From NCBI GenBank assembly GCA_036245525.1, contig BTPG01000004.1, positions 16,191,631 through 16,255,630 of the forward strand: a stretch of DNA of 64,000 nt. The letters run 5' to 3'. Positions 45,487 through 57,520 of the stretch are shown here, piece after piece; the first letter of the stretch is position 1; every line of letters starts with the position of its first letter. This DNA is from Semisulcospira habei (Eukaryota; Mollusca; Gastropoda; Semisulcospiridae). A program made the translations under genes and the position numbers. The notes beneath the pieces were generated by a model. It searched no databases. It saw only the letters and a list, made by a program, of their open reading frames with translations, and had not been told where the DNA came from.

Positions 45487-46190
45487 CCATCCGCCTAATC
45501 CCACCCCCGACCTGTCAGTGTGATGCCTTCATTCTTCCCACCCTACAAGGTGTCAGACCCTTGACACCCATCCGTCTTGGGACACGTAACATTCCACAAT
45601 GTGCACACGGGCCCGCTTGACCTGCGCTATGTGTCTGATGCCGTCAGCTACGGTAACTAACGAGTAACTCCCAGAACTTCTCAATAGCGACAGGGGGGGT
45701 TGTTGGGAAGGGGAGGGGAGACAACTTTGTAAATCGGACACAATCGTGTGTAAATTAAAACAGTCTTGGTGGCACCTAGAAACACGTCTGTGTTATAAGA
45801 CTGGCAGTTCCAAGCCTGTTTTCACTAGCACCCAAACGGAACACCTTGCTTGGTGGCTTGCAGAGGACTTCAGCCCACTCATGCAACTGGCCCCTGGAAT
45901 GTACGTGTCCCAAGACGGATGGGCATCATGTCTGGAAAGTGATTTAGTGGCAGTTGTGCACAACCGTCATCAATAAAGTACACTAACCTTTCACTGCTAC
46001 TGAAGATGCGGTATCGTCAGTAGCAGTCAAAACGTTAAATAACCGTACACGATGATGATGATGATTTGTAGTTTACTGAAAGCGCTTCAGAGACACATGC
46101 GCGCCGACACATTAAAAAACTAGGAACCTAACATAAGCAAACAATAAACGGTGATACATAATTCAAATATAATTAGAGTGTGACAAGGAA
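45486..46190. other. noncoding with foldback fragments
   Basis: An FB-D right-arm fragment lies at about 45842-45896. TTTCACTGCTACTG and CAGTAGCAGTCAAAA at about 45989-46032 form a small palindrome near TTAA-like ends. Confidence 0.45.
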
Positions 46191-46272
46191 GGTCAGCTCA
46201 TTGGAGACGCGCCGTATACGCATCCCAGGCGATTCGCCACGTATCCCTATACGGCACGTATCCATTGAGTTA
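46191..46272. mobile_element. FB-G foldback element, diverged
   Basis: CAGCTCATTGGAGACGCGCC with ACGGCACGTATCCATTGAGTT and inner CCGTATACGC. Confidence 0.45.
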
Positions 46273-46613
46273 GTTCTCTTGGACTTACCCATGCAAGGAC
46301 CATTCCTCTACAATTTATTGGAAAGGCCGCTACTCTACACTAGTCCCATTCGTTTTGTACGACGCTCAATCAAAGAACGCAACCCACACGGTGGAGTCAT
46401 AGATCTTCATGGGCCCTCGCAGCCTGTGGGGGTGTATAAAGTTTTGGGTCTCTTCCTAATGCCATTTATGCCTGTTTTCGATCAGAGGAAGCCACGCGGT
46501 GTTCAGAGTGCGATAGGAAAAGGAAAGCACGCAATACAAATGTCACAATGATAAAGACAAACATGTTACCGTGGAATCAACGCCATCGTTTGTCAATACA
46601 AGCGTAATTTTGC
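46273..46613. other. noncoding; FB-B fragment
   Basis: A left-half FB-B (TCATAGATCTTCATGGGCCC) lies at about 46397-46452. The open frame at 46180-46551 runs across these foldback fragments and is not a gene. Confidence 0.45.
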
Positions 46614-46672
46614 GCTGGTCTGTGATTTGGGCCGTACGGCATCCAGCCGTAAGGCCCATAATCACAGACCTG
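46614..46672. mobile_element. FB-C foldback element
   Basis: CTGGTCTGTGATTTGGGCC with GGCCCATAATCACAGACC around GTACGGCATCCAGCCGTAA. The private GGGCC against GGCCC is compensated relative to GGACC against GGTCC. Confidence 0.8.
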
Positions 46673-46790
46673 GGATCAGCTGTATGAGTGAGCTTAGTCC
46701 TGCGCCAACCACTAATCAAGGTGCTCTGCTATAGCGGAGCACCTTGATTAGTGGTTGGCGCAGGACTAAGCTCACTCATGTAGCTGGTCC
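46671..46790. mobile_element. FB-D foldback element
   Basis: Long near-perfect palindrome. The private ACTAATCAAGG against CCTTGATTAGT and CCAACCACT against AGTGGTTGG are compensated relative to ACTAAGCAAGG and CCAGCCACT. It abuts the FB-C copy. Confidence 0.85.
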
Positions 46791-47429
46791 TAACACTCAT
46801 TTTCTGATCCTATGCATCAACTTTTCTGATTCCACACGACATCAAGTTTCATGTACTAATGTAGTGACTAGGAACCGAGCCACTGTTGACCCAGTTTGGG
46901 GTTTTCCGCCTCTGCTACAACGTAGCCCGAGCGTTTTAGGTTCACGGATCATCTAAAGCGTTGTTCGCACAGAAAAGTCACATCGGTGTCCCGACAAACA
47001 CGGGCGTGTCTCTGTTTCGCGAAAACCGCTGCTAAAGGACACGTACAATAAGTTCACTTTTGAAAATCAGTCAGTTCCTAACACAACAATGCAACATCTT
47101 GTCGTGTGTCACCGTCAAAATAGCTAAAATATTTGTCAGGTACGAGTAAAAACCAAACATATACTTTCATACTTTTATTTTTATTCGCAGTGTACTGTAG
47201 TTTAATATTTTATTCGACTAGATTAACTGGAGATTACACACAGATGCTGCAGACTTTGTACAGGAAATGTCAACAAAATGTTAACTCTATTCTTTTCAAA
47301 ATAAATCCACGTAAATTTTCGATCAGGTGTTCGTTTTAACGATTGTTTCCGTGAGTTAGAACGACAGACAAATAATACAAAGTAAACGCCCATTTTCTGT
47401 CATTTAAAGCGTCGAAGAAGGAAGACGGA
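46791..47429. other. noncoding, nothing recognised
   Basis: No signal seen. Confidence 0.4.
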
Positions 47430-47510
47430 TTGACCAGTTATAGCTGAAGGGTAGTGCCTTCAGGCGCCAAGCTGTTCAGGCACAACCCTTCAGCTGTCAC
47501 TGGTCTATCG
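47430..47510. mobile_element. FB-H foldback element
   Basis: GACCAGTTATAGCTGAAGGG with CCCTTCAGCTGTCACTGGTC around CTTCAGGCGCCAAGCTG. The private AGCTGAAGGG against CCCTTCAGCT differs from AGCTAAAGGG at 62.75 kb. Confidence 0.7.
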
Positions 47511-47874
47511 ATTTTATGTTGTGTTCAAAATGCGAGAGAGACAGAGACGGCCATTTGTCTACTGTTGGTTGCAGCGATGAAAGGAAACAGCAGGCACTGA
47601 TTAGGTAGACGACACACCTGAGACTGCTTGCAGACAGACGTCAAACTCAAAGATTTCTTCGTGAATTTCCCGCTTTCCAACAACCTCATCTCCCTCATCC
47701 ACACACATCCACTCACCCAACCTTCCTCAATACCCCCCACCCCTTTCCGATGATATAAGTTCATTTTGTAGGTTTTGTTTGTTTGTTTGTTTGTTTGTTT
47801 CTTGGGGGTGTTGGTTTGTTGTTGGTGGCAGTGGTTTTGTTGGGGCTTTTTTTTTTTTTTTTTGCTGTTGTATG

Positions 47875-47905
47875 TCGAGGGTTGCCCGGATAAACCTCGT
47901 ATCTC
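47875..47905 (+). repeat. left 31-bp terminal inverted repeat
   Basis: Identical to the complement of 54089-54119; begins TCGAGGGTTGCC and ends CCTCGTATCTC. Confidence 0.95.
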
Positions 47906-49503
47906 CATTTTAGCTAACTTTACAGGAGAGCCTTTTGAAATTTTGACATCTAAAATTAAATATTTTCTTTTTCTTATTGCCAAAACATTTAGTGTCTACC
48001 AAAATTTTGTTCTCTTCTCTGAATCTTCATGTAAATGTTTAACTGCACAAGCATTAATTTTATAAATAATTTGATGCTTTATGACATATGTAGCAAATAC
48101 GGGATTTATGTAGTACTAGGAACTGTAAACTCTAAATGAACAGTGTCCGTATAAACCTCGTAAATGCATTTCCGCTGTTTACACAGGCCAAATACATGGC
48201 ATGTCATCACATAACAGGGCTGCCTTTCAGTTGTAACTCGAGACGCTAGCTGGAATGGTTAGCAGGTGGCCAGCTCTAGTTCCTAAATAAAACTCGTAAC
48301 TAGAACTACGGTTTCGTCGCGGTGGCACTTTTAGGAATAAACAGCCAGCGGAAAGCAATTATATGGATATGCGGTCTTAAGACAGGCCTGTGCATGCCTA
48401 GAATTTCCAACAACACCTAATGAAAGCCAGTACAACCAGTAACGTCTTTTTTAAAAGTCACAAAAAGTGACTGAATCACCTCTTGGAAGAGTCTCAAAGT
48501 CGCATTTGAAAACTGCTTGATTTATTTTCAACTCTGCTAATAAAGTTCTGGCGTAAAAGCTCTTCCTCTACTTCGTATTCCAGTAACTTAATCATACAGT
48601 GGTCTCTTTGCAATGTTGAGTGCTTCGTTATGAATTAATGATAATGACACACACGAAATGATAGTGTGGAAAGGAACAAAGAGAGAGGCGGAGAAAAAGA
48701 CATGACAGAATGGTTGTCGAATATTACAGTCCTTAAGTATGGGTTGTTGTGACTCGTAAGTGAAAAGTTATGTTTTTTTTTAATTCAACACTCCATACAA
48801 AGTACAAAAAAGAGGAAACCTCACTTGGTCATCACCATGACCGAAAGCCAATGCCGCAATCCGATGTGTCTTCGTGTATCCAGCATGTCAGTATCCAAGT
48901 CGCACATGTCAATGTATTCAAGTTCCACTTCAATGTATCATTAAGTCACAAAATGGCTTTTGTTTTCTAGTAGCTACCACGAAACATTTCACACTTAAAA
49001 TCACTTTTCGGTACTTGGTCAACAAAGTCAGTGGGATCCGTATGGATCTCACCTGGACCGAATATGGGGACAGGTTGGGATCAACGTGCTCCATGTGGGT
49101 CTTACCAGGGTCTGACCTGGACCTAGGTGGGACTCAAATACTATGCTAACAGGGTATCCCTTGCCTATATCAAGTGTGTAATTTGATATTTGATTTTCGA
49201 TTGATGCATTTCCTGATTTAAACAAATACTACGTGTATTTTCCAGTAAGAGATACCGATACTGATTTCAGCACACCAGTTTCACTGAATCATCCACGAGA
49301 TGTTGATTACTGTTCAGGAGCTGCTGTTGTATCAGAACAGCCTGACGTCGACGAAGTGGCAAAACTCTGTGCGCTTTGCAGGGGTTCAGATAATCATTTT
49401 CTTTTCAAGGTTAACGCCGGGTTGGTTCCTTAGAGTCTCTGCCAAAAAAGAGTATGATCGCAGTACGCATTTTCCAGAAGTGTTGATTGTTGTGGCCTTG
49501 TGT
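47906..49503. other. left internal noncoding region of the OTU element
   Basis: AT-rich. A 22-24-bp segment at about 49340 (CAGCCTGACGTCGACGAAGT) is the near-perfect complement of the gene's 3' coding end at about 49520. No gene reads out of this side. Confidence 0.55.
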
Positions 49504-52500
49504 TCACTCTGAGTCAGTGTCCACTTCATCGACGTCAGGCTGTGGGAGCCGATCTACTGTAGCTGAAGAGGCCGGAAGGCTCCTGTAGAAAGCATGGTGC
49601 TCCTCAGGGATGATTCCAGACGAGCACAGGGACAAGAGGTCAGATTTCTTGGCCTGGGAGATGGGAAGTTTGTGGCTGTACAGGTGTGGTATAGTTTTGA
49701 TAGGGGCAGCACGGCCTCTCTTCCTTCCTCCTGCAACCTTGATGGTCTGGTAGTCGACTTGATCAAAGGAGGTCTTGAAAAATATCTCCTCCCCTTTGCC
49801 TTTCTCAAAGTGAAATGCTTTTATTTGAAGCCAGTTCACTTTTTGTCCAGTGATGTCTGTCTTGGTGTTACGTTGGTGTTGAGGCAGCTAGTGTTTTGAA
49901 GTCAAGGATGTCTGTGTATTTGATTGGGACAACCAAATATGGTCGCGTCCTTCTGGCCATTCTTAGGATGATGTCCCAGCCACTGGGCGTATAGATGGGT
50001 GTGCTTTTCTTTGCAAATGTAATGGCTGCATGCACGGAGTCGCATTCCATCTGCGTATGCCCACTTTCCAGGTATTTGTGGGTTATGATCTTTATGTTTT
50101 CGATGTTTTGTACAGCATGGGATAAACCGGCTGCCAGGTATTGATTCCGATTTTGGCCTGGACAGCAGTCTGAATAGATTGTAACCTCCTCAACGCTGTC
50201 TGGGAGTGAGCTGAGGTAAAAGTAGAGGCAGGTTGCGATCTCACACGCTCCCCTTTTACCTTCCGACTCATCCTATGCGTAGCATTTGGCTTCCCCGTCA
50301 GCGAGTGAATAGATGGTAAAGTTATACACGGAGAGTTTCCTTTTGTAGTATAACTGGCTGACGAGGCCACAAGGGGCTTGCAGGACCGCCTGGAGATCCA
50401 CAGTCACGACATGCTTTCGGTGATCTTCTTTGGCTTCTGCCTTGTCATTCTCTTTCTCAAGGCGTGCCCGCTTCTTTCTCTCCTGGTGTTTTTCAAACGC
50501 CTTCTTGTCATCTTCCGTGACCAGCTCTTTCGTCTTCCTCATGGCAAAAGCAGCACACAGCGTACACTGGTCCTTTTTGGGGGCATGAAAAGATAAGTTA
50601 TATTCAGTGTTGAAAACCTGTCTGTATTTCTTTGTTGACACTGGTTGACGGCCCTCCTCTTTGCACTGCTCTACGTACAGGTCGTGCATCTTTTTCACCG
50701 TCAATCCGGGCTGTAGGTACTTGCGTTGAGAGTCTTTCCTGGTATAATGTGACTCTACAGCGGGGAAGGACTCGATGTGTTTTCTTACCCCTTCAATAGC
50801 TTCTTCACTGGCCTTGTTGTATGGCTTCCCACTTCCTCGGCGTTCCTTGCCAGTGAAAGCTCCGTTCGTGCTATTCTTTAAAGCATGGTCAACATAGGCT
50901 TCACCAAGAGCCAGTGTCGCCAAAAAGAACATCTTGCAGACTCGTCGCTCTTGGCCATCAACAATGAAAAAGAAGGTGCGGCATCTCTGGCGTTTCTTGG
51001 GCACTGGCTTATTGTCTGCACCCAAAATACGGACAGTTTCTCTTTCTCTAACATGAGCACAAACAAAGTCTTTTTGGCGTTCATAAGTGTCTAAGGCATA
51101 AAATGTCTGAAAGAGGTCTTGCCGATACTCCTCTGAGATACGATTATTGCAGTCGTATCTGCACTTGCTACAGTCAGTCTGCTGGACACGTTTGGGAGGA
51201 ACAGTCTTGCCAGTCTGAGATATATACTCTTTCCCTTGCAAATGCAATGATTTTCTTACGTTTTGTTTCCATGCTTCTGGCTTTGATTTTTTCTTCCTGG
51301 AAAGATTTTTCTTAGGAGGCGTTTGGAAGGATCCTTGTTTCCTGGGTGTGATATTTATTTTGTCATTTGACTGCTGTTTTGTTGGGGTGATGTTCACACT
51401 GTCGTCCATGGTAGGAAAACTCAGCCCTTCCCCCAAGCTTTCCCCGTCGTTCGGATTGTGGACTTTATTTGGCGTCGACTGGTGAGTGGGTTGGAAGTCC
51501 TCAGCCTCACCATCAGAGTCAGAGTGAATACAGACGTCACCCTGAGGCCCTGGCGTCTGCTGTCTGGCTGGTCTGTGGCAAGTGTCGTAGTGAGACGGCT
51601 CGTGGACAATAAAGGCCAGTGTGATGGGTTCCGCCTGTTGACAAGCTATGGCAGCGGTGCTACCCCTGGACGGCATGACGTCTAAGACAGATTTGAACAC
51701 GTCGCTTGTGTAGATACGGACAACTCTCTCGGACCAGTCAGCCAAAACCCGTGGCAGAAGATCTGCGGCATCATTGCTCCACTTCCCAGGCTGTCGCAGT
51801 TCACTGACATTCGAGAGGAACCTCATGAATATGTCATTTTCATCTTCTCTGTCTACTGGAGCAATGAAGGGAACATAAGTTCCATAATTGTCCTCAAGGT
51901 GTTCACACAGACAGTGTCGCAGTTCCTCCCCTGATATCTCATCTAAATGGAAGGCGGAGGCTTCGAAGAAACAGTTTCCATCAGGATATATTTCTGTTCG
52001 AATAAATCCATTGGCTGATAAGAGGTTGTCCAGGCGGGCTTGGTGTACTGCGACATTTTTCTCTCTTTCTTTTGTTTGTGCTAAACTTGCAGCTTGCGCC
52101 CTCATCATATCACTCTGTCGTTTGGTCTTTCGACGTCGTTTTCTGCTGGTCAGTTGGGCTTCTTCGGCCAAGAAGCTGCTGTCGACGGAGTCATATTCAT
52201 GTCGTGATGTCTCGGATTCTTCTGATGGCAGAAATGTTGGGTCTGCAGAATCATCGGCAGCATCAGGCACTTGCTTCGAAATGAGGGGCTCGTCATCTGA
52301 TGTGCTGAAGTCTGAATGTGAAGCCAGTTTCTTAATCAAGGGTTCATCATCAGACGTATTGAAAGCGGTTTTTTGTTCACGAATCAGAGGTTCATCATCA
52401 GACTCGTTAAATGCATCCATCACGCTGCTCAGCTGCTCGTCGTCGGTTGAGCTGAAGGAATTCGCTGATCTCTCAGCTGCTTTGACAAAAGATGTCGCCA

Positions 52501-52540
52501 GATTGAGATACACGCTGTCTTCAGCACTGTTCGGGTCCAT
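49504..52540 (-). pseudogene. OTU protease-DDE-like transposase fusion, disrupted
   Basis: The ATG at 52540 opens a 755-codon frame to TAG at 50273-50275. Residues 1-130 are acidic with three SDDEPLI repeats (about 48, 64 and 82), followed by a basic RKRRRKTKR. The OTU domain (about 174-320) has the Cys motif YPDGNCFF (Cys190) and the catalytic-type His in EPSHYD (His317); OTU enzymes cleave ubiquitin-like conjugates. The C-terminal part resembles an RNase-H-fold transposase seen in many invertebrate elements (DUF7869-like, from memory): TVDLQAVLQAP, FTIYSLADGEAKCYA, then past the TAG, in the same frame, IYSDCCPGQNRNQYL and SGHTQMECDSVHAA. The TAG stands where Trp is expected. TAA at 49868 follows a frameshift; the tail continues in another frame (VNWLQIKAF, IIPEEHHAFY) to 49504. 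Two lesions make it nonfunctional. Confidence 0.85.
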
Positions 52541-52744
52541 GATGTTCACACTGGGTACTGATCTACAAGAGAAATGATATTGATTCCGATCAGATACAGT
52601 TACATTATGAAAATTAAGACACATTTAAATGGTTTTGTTTAAAAAAAAAACTGCCATCCGTTTTACTCATTGTTGCAACAGATAGTATTGTTTGCCAGTC
52701 AGGCTTAAGCTATCATTATCCTCAACGAGGTAATGACCCGACAA

Positions 52745-52835
52745 TTTGAACAAGCTACCAGGGTGGGGTTCGAACCCATTACCCTCTCACCCTCCTGTAT
52801 TCAGCCGCGGCGCTCATAACTGAGCTGACGAGGCT
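52745..52835 (-). tRNA. tRNA-like sequence (SINE head or tRNA pseudogene)
   Basis: On the minus strand GTCAGCTCAGTTATGAGC resembles an A box and AATGGGTTCGAACCCCACCC contains a clear B box/T loop, about 55 bp apart. The acceptor ends do not pair, so it is not a functional tRNA; a tRNA-derived SINE head is more likely. Confidence 0.5.
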
Positions 52836-52892
52836 CACGTAACACGTTTCTCAAACGCATATTTTTTTTTAGAAAGCTTATAAACTAATCAA

Positions 52893-53036
<144 letters not shown>

Positions 53037-53077
53037 CTGCTGAATAATTTTCACAAAAAATAAAGATTGCTTACCTT

Positions 53078-54088
53078 CCAGAAGAAGATCTGCTGAATCT
53101 TGGCGAGTACAAAAGGGTAAAAGGTGTAGCCAACGCAAGCCGATCTTTCGGAAGGGAGAAAAGTCAATGAAATGGGCAGTTTTAATTTTTTGTGCTTGTG
53201 TTATACATGGGATATTTCTATAATTTCTGGTGGGAAAGGTTCCGCTGTGATAAGTAAGTGACCACAGCTGCACTGAAGTCCCATTAGGAGTGACATGTGT
53301 TGACAAGTGTCATCTCCTACACAGTCCAGATTCTCGTTAGTTTTTTTCCCTGGTATTTGTTCCGGATGTGTCTGTCAACATGGTTAGGGTGCCTGCATAC
53401 ATAGCAGATAATCACAGAACCTAAAGAAGTATTACTGATAATGTTATTTTCTATTTAAAAAAAATCTGCATATTGAATGAAAAACTTAGATCACACACAC
53501 ACACACACACAGAGCATGAGAGAGAGAAGGGGGGGGGGGGGGGGGGATTAGGGGTTGGAGAGCTGGGAGATGTGCAAGTACAGACGGATTTCTTAATTTC
53601 AGTCTAATTCAGAACGTTTTCCCCTCTTCTACAAGTTCCAAGATACTTTCTTCTAACTCTGATTGAGACCAAGAAATGGTGATTTTCATTCTACATAAAA
53701 CTCGTAGACTGTCGTACTGTGATTAAACGCGCAGACAGCAGCAGTCGGGCCCTTTCCTGTGCCGATGTAAACAAAGCAACAGCAATTACGGCTTTCATAC
53801 AGGCACTGCTGCTGAGTGCAGTGATAAACCGCCGGGCCCGCGTAAAGCCAGCTGTGCCAGATACGATGTTCATACAGCCAACTTTTCAGGGAATCTGCCG
53901 CCGTCGACCACCGTATATCTAATTACGGTTGTTATACAGGCACCACATTATTTGAAGTTTTATACTTGGTTTAATTATTCATTAATAACTAATTAATTTT
54001 AATTATTATTCTATTTCTGCTTTCACAAACACAATCTCGAAGTGAAACTGAGTTGAATGACGTAAAAAAGTCATTTTCGGAAAAAAGT
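53078..54088. other. right internal noncoding region of the OTU element
   Basis: It holds the untranslated first exon near 53075-53300, a poly-G run at 53529-53546, and a GC-richer patch at 53715-53925. In that patch a minus frame (53873-53691) and a plus frame (53719-53922) overlap; neither looks like a protein I know. Confidence 0.5.
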
Positions 54089-54119
54089 GAGATACGAGGT
54101 TTATCCGGGCAACCCTCGA
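54089..54119 (-). repeat. right 31-bp terminal inverted repeat
   Basis: Perfect complement of 47875-47905. Confidence 0.95.
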
Positions 54120-54850
54120 TGTGTATGTGAGAGGGTAGGGGGTGGGGTGGGGGGGCTGTTTTCGTATACATGGACAGGCGTACTTTTTCAAACACATATT
54201 ACCAACCAACCAGCCACACCATCTCACAATCAGCCAACAATTGAATCAATTGAATGAATGAACTAACAAACAAACTAAAAAGAAATAAAGCAATAAACCA
54301 AAAACAAACAGTTGCGATTGAAGATTTTAAAAATCCCAACTGATCCTTGAGTTAAACCCGGCTCTTAAAATATAAAAGTGTCATAATAAAAATGGGGATC
54401 TAAATCATAATCGATGACCAAGGATCTATTTAACCAACCAACCAACCGATCCACCCACCGACCGACCGTCCAACCGGACGACCAAGTAACTGATCAGCAA
54501 GGCAAGCCAGCCAGCATCCCAGCATTGCTTGGCTACTGGCTGGCTTGCCTTGCTGATCGTCACCTCTTGCTTGCTTGCTGTATATTAATATGATTTTGTG
54601 TTTAGATTTTTAATATGTCTTAATCTTAGTACTAAAAGTCCTTTACAGAGTTTGTATACTAGTATTATGAGATGACCGTCGTAATGTATTTTCACTATTT
54701 GTGGTACGTGAGTCATTGTCTAAAGCGTGCGCATGCGTGTGCGAGTTGTGAGTGCGCGCTTAGAGTTATAATTATTATAAGATAAGCGCATTATAAATAC
54801 CGTAATTATTTAATTATTATATTCACAGATTTTATATTAGAATGTCAGTA
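54120..54850. other. noncoding; (AACC)n patch and palindrome FB-L
   Basis: AACCAACCAACC at about 54433-54446 runs into GACCGACCG. A palindrome at 54492-54559 (GATCAGCAAGGCAAGCCAGC with complement GCTGGCTTGCCTTGCTGATC) has no second copy here. Confidence 0.55.
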
Positions 54851-55065
54851 TTAACTCATTCAGCCCGACGGCAGAATTTCCCAAATTTTGGGAGTCATCA
54901 TCTAATGACTATGCACCAGTTGCAGGAGATGGATCGACCATGATAATTCAAGGGCAGTGCCAGATTAGCTTGGCGCCGACAGGCGCCAAGCTAATCTGGC
55001 ACTACTTTTGAATCATCATGGTCGACTCATTTCATGCTGTAGTGCGTCAGGGCTGAATGGGTTAA
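54851..55065. mobile_element. FB-A foldback element
   Basis: TTAACTCATTCAGCCC to GGGCTGAATGGGTTAA, 215 bp; central GGCGCCGACAGGCGCC. Confidence 0.85.
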
Positions 55066-55204
55066 ATGTTTATGGATGATTTTTGTTCTTACTGTTCCCA
55101 ATTGCCGCCCAAGGGATAAATACGGATTTTTTAAAAATTAAATTGAATTGAGTTGTATTAATTGAATTGAACTGAACTGAACTGCTTCCTTGCTGGCTTC
55201 AAGG

Positions 55205-55325
55205 AAGCAAGCAAGCAAAAGGTGCCTGCCGAGCGTGCAAAAAGCAGAGAACATCCGAAAGAAGAAAGAATTAGAAACATGCTAAGAAAAGACATTTACA
55301 ACACAATTTACTCAAATTGTAGCAA
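55205..55325 (+). repeat. dispersed repeat, partial copy 3
   Basis: GTGCCTGCCGAGCGTGCAAA to AACACAATTTACTC resembles 36280-36390 at lower identity. (AATTG)n-like sequence precedes it. Confidence 0.4.
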
Positions 55326-55434
55326 ACGATAAAGTAAAATATAGTAAAGTAAAACCCTCGACTGACTAAAACCCTGCACGTAAAGTCTGACTCAAGCAGC
55401 TGTTCTGCGAAGCAGTCTGGAAGGCACAAGACAG

Positions 55435-55645
55435 TTAACCTGTTCAGAGAAAATGTAAACATACCCAACTGCAAAAGGTATATATCCTTATGAGCCCCCG
55501 CAGTTGCGGGGGACTCATGAGGATCTATGCCTCTTGTTGACACCCCTGTGAATCCATGTTCATAGGACAGCTGGGGTTTGCTGATGTGGAACTGACGGAG
55601 ACTGCAGAAACACAGTTTCCGTCAACGGGCACTGAACGGGTTTAA
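55435..55645. mobile_element. complete TTAA-bounded FB-B unit
   Basis: TTAACCTGTTCAG at the left and GGCACTGAACGGGTTTAA at the right show that FB-B hairpins belong to ~210-bp TTAA units. The hairpin core is 55470-55539. Confidence 0.75.
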
Positions 55646-55826
55646 CACTTTTACCCCCAAGGTCCCATTTCTCAAACTTTGGAGGTGTTGCCTAATGACT
55701 ATGTACCAGTTGCAGGAGATGGACTGACGATGAAAATTCAAGGGTAGTGCCAGATTAGCTTGGCTAATCTGGCACTACCCTTGAATTATCAGGTCCTGCT
55801 GTTGGGACTCGGGCTGAATGGGTTAA
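55642..55826. mobile_element. FB-A foldback element, shortened stem
   Basis: It shares the TTAA at 55642-55645 with the FB-B unit. The palindrome lacks the GGCGCC centre (AGATTAGCTTGGCTAATCT); right end GGGCTGAATGGGTTAA. Confidence 0.75.
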
Positions 55827-55835
55827 GGCCATTTC

Positions 55836-55885
55836 TGTGAAAAGCGAGATTTTCATTGTAATACAATGAAAATCTTGCTTTTCTA
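55836..55885. repeat. palindrome FB-M (single copy)
   Basis: GAAAAGCGAGATTTTCATTG with CAATGAAAATCTTGCTTTTC around TAATA; the two arms differ at one position. Confidence 0.6.
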
Positions 55886-56213
55886 AAAAAAAAAATGGAC
55901 TTCCTGTCTTGTGCACTGGTAGTGCAGAGCAGGACCGGCTATCATGTTGGTCTGCGAGCGCCGTACGCGCGCCGGACTCCCGGAGTATAAAGATACAGAG
56001 ATGATGGTGGAAAAGAAGATGATGAATGAGAGGAACTGATAATGTAACCCAGGTCTTGAGATGCTCGTACTGCCCAAGTACGTACTGATGGGGTCACTAT
56101 CGGCTTTATAATGAATATGGTGCCATGGGTTATCATAGGCGCCTGCCCCCCTCCAATCTGCTACTTTATCCCTGACGCCTTCACTGCCGGCGCACAACGA
56201 GCAATACCCAAAT

Positions 56214-56281
56214 GCAAGAGGCGTAGATCCTCATGAGCCCCCGCAGTTGCGGGGGGCTCATGATGATCTAAGCCTCTTGCT
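56214..56281. mobile_element. FB-B foldback element
   Basis: GCAAGAGGCGTAGATCCTCA with TGATGATCTAAGCCTCTTGC around GCCCCCGCAGTTGCGGGGGG. Confidence 0.8.
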
Positions 56282-56371
56282 GACACCACTTTGCATTTTA
56301 AAAAAAATCTATGGACGGCTGGGGTTCTTTGACGTTGCTTTAATTAGCAAAGATTTCAGTCATCACAATCT

Positions 56372-56830
56372 GTGACCTCCAATGTAAAAGCAGTTCTCCT
56401 ATATGGAGCAGAGACTTGGAGATTGACAAAAACCACAGTCAGCAGAGTACAGACCTTCATGAACAGTTGCCTTAGAAGAATTTTGAAAATCCACTGGCCA
56501 GAGAAGATCAGCAACGTCAGACTCTGGGACAGAACAGAGCAGATAACAGCAGAGAATGAAATTGGGCGAAGAAGATGGGGATGGATCGGTCACAGTCTCA
56601 GAAAGCCAGCTTCCAGTATCACTAGGCAGGCATTGTCATGGAACCCCCAGGGAAAGAGGAAAAGAGGTAGGCCGAGAAACTCCTGGCGTCGAGACCTCCA
56701 AGCAGACATCAAGAGACTGGGAACCACCTGGAGTAGAATCGAAGGAGAAGCACAGGACAGGAGTTGCTAGAGGTCTCTCGTCGACGGCCTATACCCGGGT
56801 AGGGGTGACAGGCGTAAGTAAGTAAGTAAA
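56372..56830 (+). pseudogene. 5'-truncated LINE reverse transcriptase C-terminal fragment
   Basis: It encodes the thumb/C-terminal part of an RTE- or L1-like endonuclease-reverse transcriptase: VLLYGAETWRLTK, NSCLRRILKIHWPEKISN, RRRWGWIGHSLRK and WNPQGKRKRGRPRNSWRR. A TAG at 56768 interrupts it where Trp is expected; the same frame continues RSLVDGLYPGRGDRRK to TAA at 56819-56821, directly followed by an (AGTA)n tail. It has no catalytic RT blocks, so it is a dead insertion. Confidence 0.85.
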
Positions 56831-57381
56831 CAATCTGCGACCACTGGCAGTGCCGGTAGCGTTCCAAAAGTGTCGCAATCTCTTTTGTTAGGGCGCTTCA
56901 AGAACCTTCCGGCTGCAAGATCAACTTCGCGGTGGCAGAATAAAGTGAACTGCAGAGATCAACTATCATCCGTCCTCTTGCTGTCACCGAAGCGAGAAAG
57001 CTCGCTCACGACAGGTGTCTTAACAGCCCCTCCCATCCTGCCCCCTCCCAAACACTCCACCCTCTGGTCGCCCCAACCCCGTCATGCTCTAAACTCGTGG
57101 TCAACAAAAAAGAAAATTGATTCAGACAAGTTCCACTGTACAACACCCCCCCCCCTTCCCCTGCCACCCCCGCACCACAGCATCCTCCTACAGGCATCCG
57201 CTCCGCCCAGCCCCCCAGCGGGCTAGCAAAGGTCGCTGATGACAGGTCGCCCTGTTTACACGAATGCCCCCTAGTGGGAGAGTGCGGCCCTGGAAAACAT
57301 GACCCAGAAACTCTGGCGCCTGTCCTGCCAGACTTGGCATTATAAATTCCCGCAGTCAACGCTACAAGCGGCCACGCGCCT
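56831..57381. other. noncoding, nothing recognised
   Basis: C-rich patches; the open frames at 56870-57226 (+) and 57006-57359 (-) are proline/glycine-rich shadows with no family match that I know. Confidence 0.5.
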
Positions 57382-57449
57382 TCAAGAGGTATAGATCCTC
57401 ATGCGCCCCCGCATGTTGCGGGGGCTCATGAGGATATATGCCTCTTGCT
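57382..57449. mobile_element. FB-B foldback element
   Basis: TCAAGAGGTATAGATCCTCA with TGAGGATATATGCCTCTTGC around GCCCCCGCATGTTGCGGGGGC. Confidence 0.85.
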
Positions 57450-57520
57450 GAACTTAAATTTGCATCTGTGTTTCCTTCTAGCGGCGGCACTACAGATTTC
57501 AGCAGTGAACGGTAAGGGTA

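Noticed and set aside
45196..45620. Cys-Val and Thr-His repeat proteins.
   Set aside because: Translations of (CA)n/(GT)n tracts.
46180..46551. A 123-aa plus-strand frame as a host gene.
   Set aside because: It runs across FB-G and FB-B fragments and has no recognisable domain.
52745..52835. A functional tRNA gene.
   Set aside because: A- and B-box-like sequences exist, but acceptor-stem pairing fails; a SINE head or pseudogene fits better.
57230..57290. Possible hammerhead ribozyme starting CTGATGA near 57236.
   Set aside because: The required GAAA after stem II is absent and no flanking stem I/III pairing is evident.
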